8,897 nt of DNA from Acidobacteriota bacterium (GTDB lineage Bacteria > Acidobacteriota > Thermoanaerobaculia > Multivoradales > JAHEKO01). Of the stretch, positions 6,087 through 8,897 are shown one piece after another. The stretch covers positions 1-8,897 of the forward strand of contig JAUWSP010000079.1 of assembly GCA_030610025.1 (NCBI GenBank), given 5' to 3'. The notes under the pieces were generated by a model that ran no database searches, was not told the origin of the DNA, and was given only the letters and a program-made list of their open reading frames with translations. Positions within the stretch are counted from its first letter, which is position 1, and each line of letters begins with the position of its first letter. A program made the translations under genes and the position numbers.

Positions 6087-7612
6087 TGAGTTTCTCCTGC
6101 GTTGGTCGATTCAAGGCGCGGTTCCTGGCCGAGGGCGAGCTCCATGATCCGTCTCTGGGTGGCTTCCGCACGGGGAAGAATCCCTTGCAGCTCGCCTTCG
6201 TGCATGACCGCCACGCGGTCGGCCAGCCCGAGTAGTTCAGGCATTTCGCTGGAGATCAGCAGGATGGCGACGCCCTGCTCGACCAGGTCGCCGATGAGTG
6301 CGTAGATTTCGACCTTGGATGCCACATCGATGCCCCGGGTGGGCTCGTCGAAGAGCAGCACGCGGCAGCGAGCCGCCAGCCAGCGGGCCAGCACGACCTT
6401 TTGCTGGTTGCCACCCGAGAGATTGACCGTCTTCTGATCCAGGGAAGTGGCGCGAATGTGTAGCTTCTCGATCAGGACCTCGGCCTGTTGGCGCTCGGCA
6501 CCGAGATCGATCACTCCGAGTCGTGAAATGTCGTCGAGGCTGGTCAGAGTGATGTTCTCGGCGACGGAGCACTGCAGCACCAGACCCTGTTGCTTCCGAT
6601 CTTCGGTGATGAATCCGAGACCGGCGGCGATGGACCCGGCGGGATCCCGCTTCGGTAACACCTGGCCGGCCACCCGAACGGTGCCGGCATCCGTCGGGTC
6701 GGCGCCGAAAATGGCCCGAGCCAACTCGGTACGACCGGAGCCCATCAGGCCGGCCACCCCTACGATCTCTCCCGCGTGGACCGACAGATCGACGGGCGAT
6801 AGCACCCCAGTGCGCGTCAGTCCGTCCACATCCAGGACGACGTCGCCGATGGGCGCTGGCCGCTTGGGAATCTGTTCGGAGATCGTCCGGCCCACCATCA
6901 GTTGAATGAGCTCGTCCATGTCCGTCAATTGCGCCTGGCGCGTTCCGACTGTCCGACCGTCCCGCAGGACCGTGACGCGATCGCCGATGGCGAAGATCTC
7001 GTTGAGTCGATGCGAGATATAGATGACGGCAACGCCGTCGCGGCACAGGGAGCGAATGACTTCGAAGAGGGTCTCGATCTCGGTGTCCGATAGCGCTGCG
7101 GTCGGCTCGTCCATCACCAGGAGACGGGCTTGGACGCGGAAGGCCCGGGCGATCTCCACCAATTGCTGTTCGGCTACCGAGAGCTCTGCAGTCGGAGACT
7201 CAGGATCGACGTTGCAGCGCAGCTTCTGAAGCAACTCGAGGGAGTTGCGTCGCATGGCCTCCTGCCGGATCAGGCCTACCGAGGTCGGCTCGTGGCCAAG
7301 GAAGATGTTCTCGGCGACGGTCAGGCCCGGAACCAGATTCAGCTCCTGATGGATCATGACCAGGCCTTGCTTCTCGGCCTCCAGGGGGGACGTCGGCTGG
7401 ATGGTCTCACCGGACAACGCCATGGTGCCCGAGTCAGCCAGGTTCTGGCCGCACAGGACCTTGACCAGGGTGGACTTGCCGGCGCCGTTCTCGCCGAGGA
7501 GTACGTGAACCTCACCCGGCACGACTTCCAGATCGGCTTCCTGGAGAGCTTGGACTCCCGGGAATTGCTTGCAGATTCCCTGCATACGGAGCAGGGGCTC
7601 CACGTTCATCAT
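6083..7612 (-). CDS. CUT2 sugar ABC transporter tandem-domain ATPase (RbsA/MglA/XylG-like)
   Basis: The product is 509 residues with two ABC domains in tandem, the normal architecture and length for CUT2 monosaccharide importers. Domain 1 is complete: Walker A GENGAGKST at 40-48, Q-loop Gln89, signature-like LSVAEQQ at 144-150, Walker B LLVMDEPTAAL at 164-174 with Glu169, and switch His201. Domain 2 has the degenerate Walker A typical of this family (GLMGSGRTEL at 288-297, no Lys). It keeps LSGGNQQK at 398-405 and DEPTRGID at 422-429, while the switch His is replaced in ISSEMPE. Only site 1 is therefore expected to be fully catalytic, as in RbsA relatives. It energises the permease encoded just upstream. 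The start is ATG 7612 (ATGA overlap with the fusion gene stop) or ATG 7609. AGAGG at 7617-7621 is spaced 4 or 7 bases from them, so 7609 is slightly better spaced. Sugar specificity cannot be inferred. Confidence 0.93.
   Translation of the reverse strand: MMNVEPLLRMQGICKQFPGVQALQEADLEVVPGEVHVLLGENGAGKSTLVKVLCGQNLADSGTMALSGETIQPTSPLEAEKQGLVMIHQELNLVPGLTVAENIFLGHEPTSVGLIRQEAMRRNSLELLQKLRCNVDPESPTAELSVAEQQLVEIARAFRVQARLLVMDEPTAALSDTEIETLFEVIRSLCRDGVAVIYISHRLNEIFAIGDRVTVLRDGRTVGTRQAQLTDMDELIQLMVGRTISEQIPKRPAPIGDVVLDVDGLTRTGVLSPVDLSVHAGEIVGVAGLMGSGRTELARAIFGADPTDAGTVRVAGQVLPKRDPAGSIAAGLGFITEDRKQQGLVLQCSVAENITLTSLDDISRLGVIDLGAERQQAEVLIEKLHIRATSLDQKTVNLSGGNQQKVVLARWLAARCRVLLFDEPTRGIDVASKVEIYALIGDLVEQGVAILLISSEMPELLGLADRVAVMHEGELQGILPRAEATQRRIMELALGQEPRLESTNAGETQ
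6094..6098 (-). promoter_or_regulatory. Shine-Dalgarno site for dctP inside the ABC ATPase gene
   Basis: AGGAG on the minus strand, 7 bases before the GTG start at 6086, is embedded in the last codons of the ATPase gene. It decides the GTG start and the 4-base GTGA overlap, and supports translational coupling of the ABC and TRAP modules. Confidence 0.7.
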
Positions 7613-8897
7613 GGGTCCTCTTCCGAAATGATACCGCTCGATGATTCACCGCTGAACGCTTCCAGGTTCTCGAGGTCGATCAACTCGACTCGAGTGAGGA
7701 CCTCCTTCTGGGGTGGCTGTCCGTCCCGCAGCAGCTCAACGGCGTGTCGCACCCCCAGTCGACCCATCTCGCCGGGAAACTGGGCGACAGAGCCCAGCAG
7801 GCGACCCGATCGGATATTGGCCAGCGCATCTGGGATGGCATCGAAGCCGACGATCTCGATCCGATCCAGTCGACCGGCGGCAGCAAAGGCCTCCAGGGCG
7901 CCGAGAGCCATCTCGTCGTTGGCGGCGAAGACGGCGTCCAGATCCGGATGGGCCTGCAACAGATTCTCGGCAACCGTGTAGGCGCGAGCCCTCTCCCAGT
8001 TGGCCGTCTGGCTCGCCACTACCGAGATGCCGGGATACGCCTCGATGCCCCGCAGGAACCCGAGCCGCCGCTGATCGGCGGTCTCGTGGCCAGCGATTCC
8101 CTCGATGATCGCGACGTTGCCCGCGCCGGAGAGTCTGTCCGCAAGATAGCGCCCAGCGACGGCACCACCTTCGAAGTTATCCGAGCCGATGTAGGTGAGG
8201 ACACGGGCCCCGACGGAGTCGGCGGCGTCTTCGTCGATCCGGGTATCGAGCAGCAGGACCGGGATCCCGGCATCGTTGGCTTTCTTGATCGCCGGTACCA
8301 GCTCTTTGGAGCCGGCCGGTGCCAGCAGGATGGCGCTCACCTTCTGCTGGATGAGATTCTCGATGATCTGGTACTGGCGCTCGACATCGGTTTCGCGATC
8401 GGCGGCCAGCGAGACGAGATGGACTCCCAGGCTGGCGGCCTCTCGCTCGGCGGCCTGCTGCATCGCAGCCCAGTACGGAGAGTTCAGGGCCTTGGGAACA
8501 AACGCCACGGTGAGCGTCCTGATCTTCGAGGGCGCCGAAGGCGAGTTCCGAAATGCGATCGCGGCGGTGACCAGCACGATGACGCTGATGCCTACGAAGA
8601 AGATTTTCCGGTATCGCCTCCAACCCCGAGGTCGCCCGATGTCCGCAGAGCGGTGGCGAGCACGGTCGATCACCACGGCAGTGATCAGGACTCCTCCAAC
8701 TACCATGCCCTCGAGTGCGGAGGGGACGTTGAGCGCATTGAGACCATTGCGCAGTGTGCCCATGATCAGTGCGCCGATCAGGGTGCCCAGCACCCGGCCC
8801 TCGCCGCCCATCAGGCTGACGCCGCCGATGACCGCCGCGGCGATGGCATAGAGCTCGTACATCTCGCCGGACAGTGGAGAAGCGGCGTTCAACCGAG
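7609..8897 (-). CDS. CUT2 sugar ABC permease fused to a periplasmic sugar-binding domain (5' end outside window)
   Basis: The reading frame runs off the right edge; the missing part should be the N-terminal two-thirds of the permease. Positions here count from the codon at 8892, a TTG that is probably internal. Residues 1-76 match the C-terminal end of RbsC-type permeases: ELYAIAAAVIGGVSLMGG at 13-30, then a glycine-rich segment and RNGLNALNV at 48-56, ending AVVID at 72-76. Residues 77-96 are strongly basic. Residues 97-113 form one hydrophobic segment ending AAIA. From about 127 a complete RbsB-type binding protein follows (Peripla_BP_4 fold): NSPYW at 137-141, LLLDTR at 213-218 (Asp216), ADQRRLGF at 272-279 (conserved Arg275), FAANDEMALGA at 322-332 (Asn325), VGFDAIPDA at 348-356 (Asp351) and Gln371. 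These correspond to ligand-contact positions in ribose-type receptors. No stop and no Met lies between the two halves (none from 64 to 143); GTG codons at 8676 and 8673 are the only plausible internal starts seen, and they are poorly spaced from a GGAGGA. The gene overlaps the ATPase by ATGA. Confidence 0.88.
   Translation of the reverse strand, partial: RLNAASPLSGEMYELYAIAAAVIGGVSLMGGEGRVLGTLIGALIMGTLRNGLNALNVPSALEGMVVGGVLITAVVIDRARHRSADIGRPRGWRRYRKIFFVGISVIVLVTAAIAFRNSPSAPSKIRTLTVAFVPKALNSPYWAAMQQAAEREAASLGVHLVSLAADRETDVERQYQIIENLIQQKVSAILLAPAGSKELVPAIKKANDAGIPVLLLDTRIDEDAADSVGARVLTYIGSDNFEGGAVAGRYLADRLSGAGNVAIIEGIAGHETADQRRLGFLRGIEAYPGISVVASQTANWERARAYTVAENLLQAHPDLDAVFAANDEMALGALEAFAAAGRLDRIEIVGFDAIPDALANIRSGRLLGSVAQFPGEMGRLGVRHAVELLRDGQPPQKEVLTRVELIDLENLEAFSGESSSGIISEEDP
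8551..8622 (-). other. Signal-peptide-like or anchor segment at the permease/binding-protein junction
   Basis: This stretch encodes residues 91-114 (counted from the codon at 8892) of the fusion protein. A basic run (WRRYRK) is followed by 17 hydrophobic residues ending T-A-A-I-A before Phe114. Orientation by the positive-inside rule is cytoplasm to periplasm, which would place the binding domain outside. The Ala-Ile-Ala ending also fits a signal peptidase I site, so the segment could either tether or release the receptor. Confidence 0.6.

Noticed and set aside
6237..7046. 269-codon minus-strand frame inside the ABC ATPase
   Set aside because: It is an out-of-frame Arg-rich shadow of the ATPase gene, which is intact in its own frame.
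8671..8697. GGAGGA plus GTG-GTG as an independent start for the binding protein
   Set aside because: About 15 bases separate the GGAGGA from the first GTG, longer than usual. The sequence is well explained as the normal permease C-terminus (AVVID). Kept only as an alternative.

Overview
The window is GC-rich bacterial DNA with dense, short-spaced coding. It suggests a double-membrane heterotrophic bacterium with a broad appetite for small organic acids and sugars. No marker gene fixes the phylum, so I make no call below 'bacterium, probably Gram-negative'.

Layout. On the plus strand, 58-1332 encodes a membrane-anchored SGNH/GDSL-type protein. It converges on a minus-strand gene set that fills the rest of the window, 1399 to the right edge. 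In transcription order (right to left) this set is: (1) a partial gene whose product joins the C-terminal part of an RbsC-type sugar permease to a complete RbsB-type sugar-binding protein; (2) an RbsA-type tandem-domain ABC ATPase; (3-5) a complete TRAP transporter, DctP-DctQ-DctM; (6) a beta-hydroxyacid dehydrogenase of the L-threonate dehydrogenase-like type; (7) a sugar phosphate isomerase/epimerase-like TIM-barrel protein. Junctions 1/2 (ATGA) and 2/3 (GTGA) are 4-base stop/start overlaps, dctQ and dctM overlap by 13 bases, and the remaining gaps are 21, 67 and 50 bases. This looks like one polycistronic unit whose promoter and 5' end lie beyond the right edge.

How the genes may work together. 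Two energetically different importers, one ATP-driven (CUT2 ABC) and one ion-gradient-driven (TRAP), feed two cytoplasmic enzymes that typically act on sugar acids or polyols. A plausible reading is uptake of a sugar and/or sugar acid, oxidation of a hydroxy acid by the dehydrogenase, and isomerisation of the oxo product. The substrate cannot be read from the sequence. No kinase, aldolase or regulator is present in the window.

The most unusual object is the permease/binding-protein fusion. Its linker looks like a signal peptide or membrane anchor and would carry the binding domain across the membrane. The second point of interest is the translationally coupled join between the ABC and TRAP modules.
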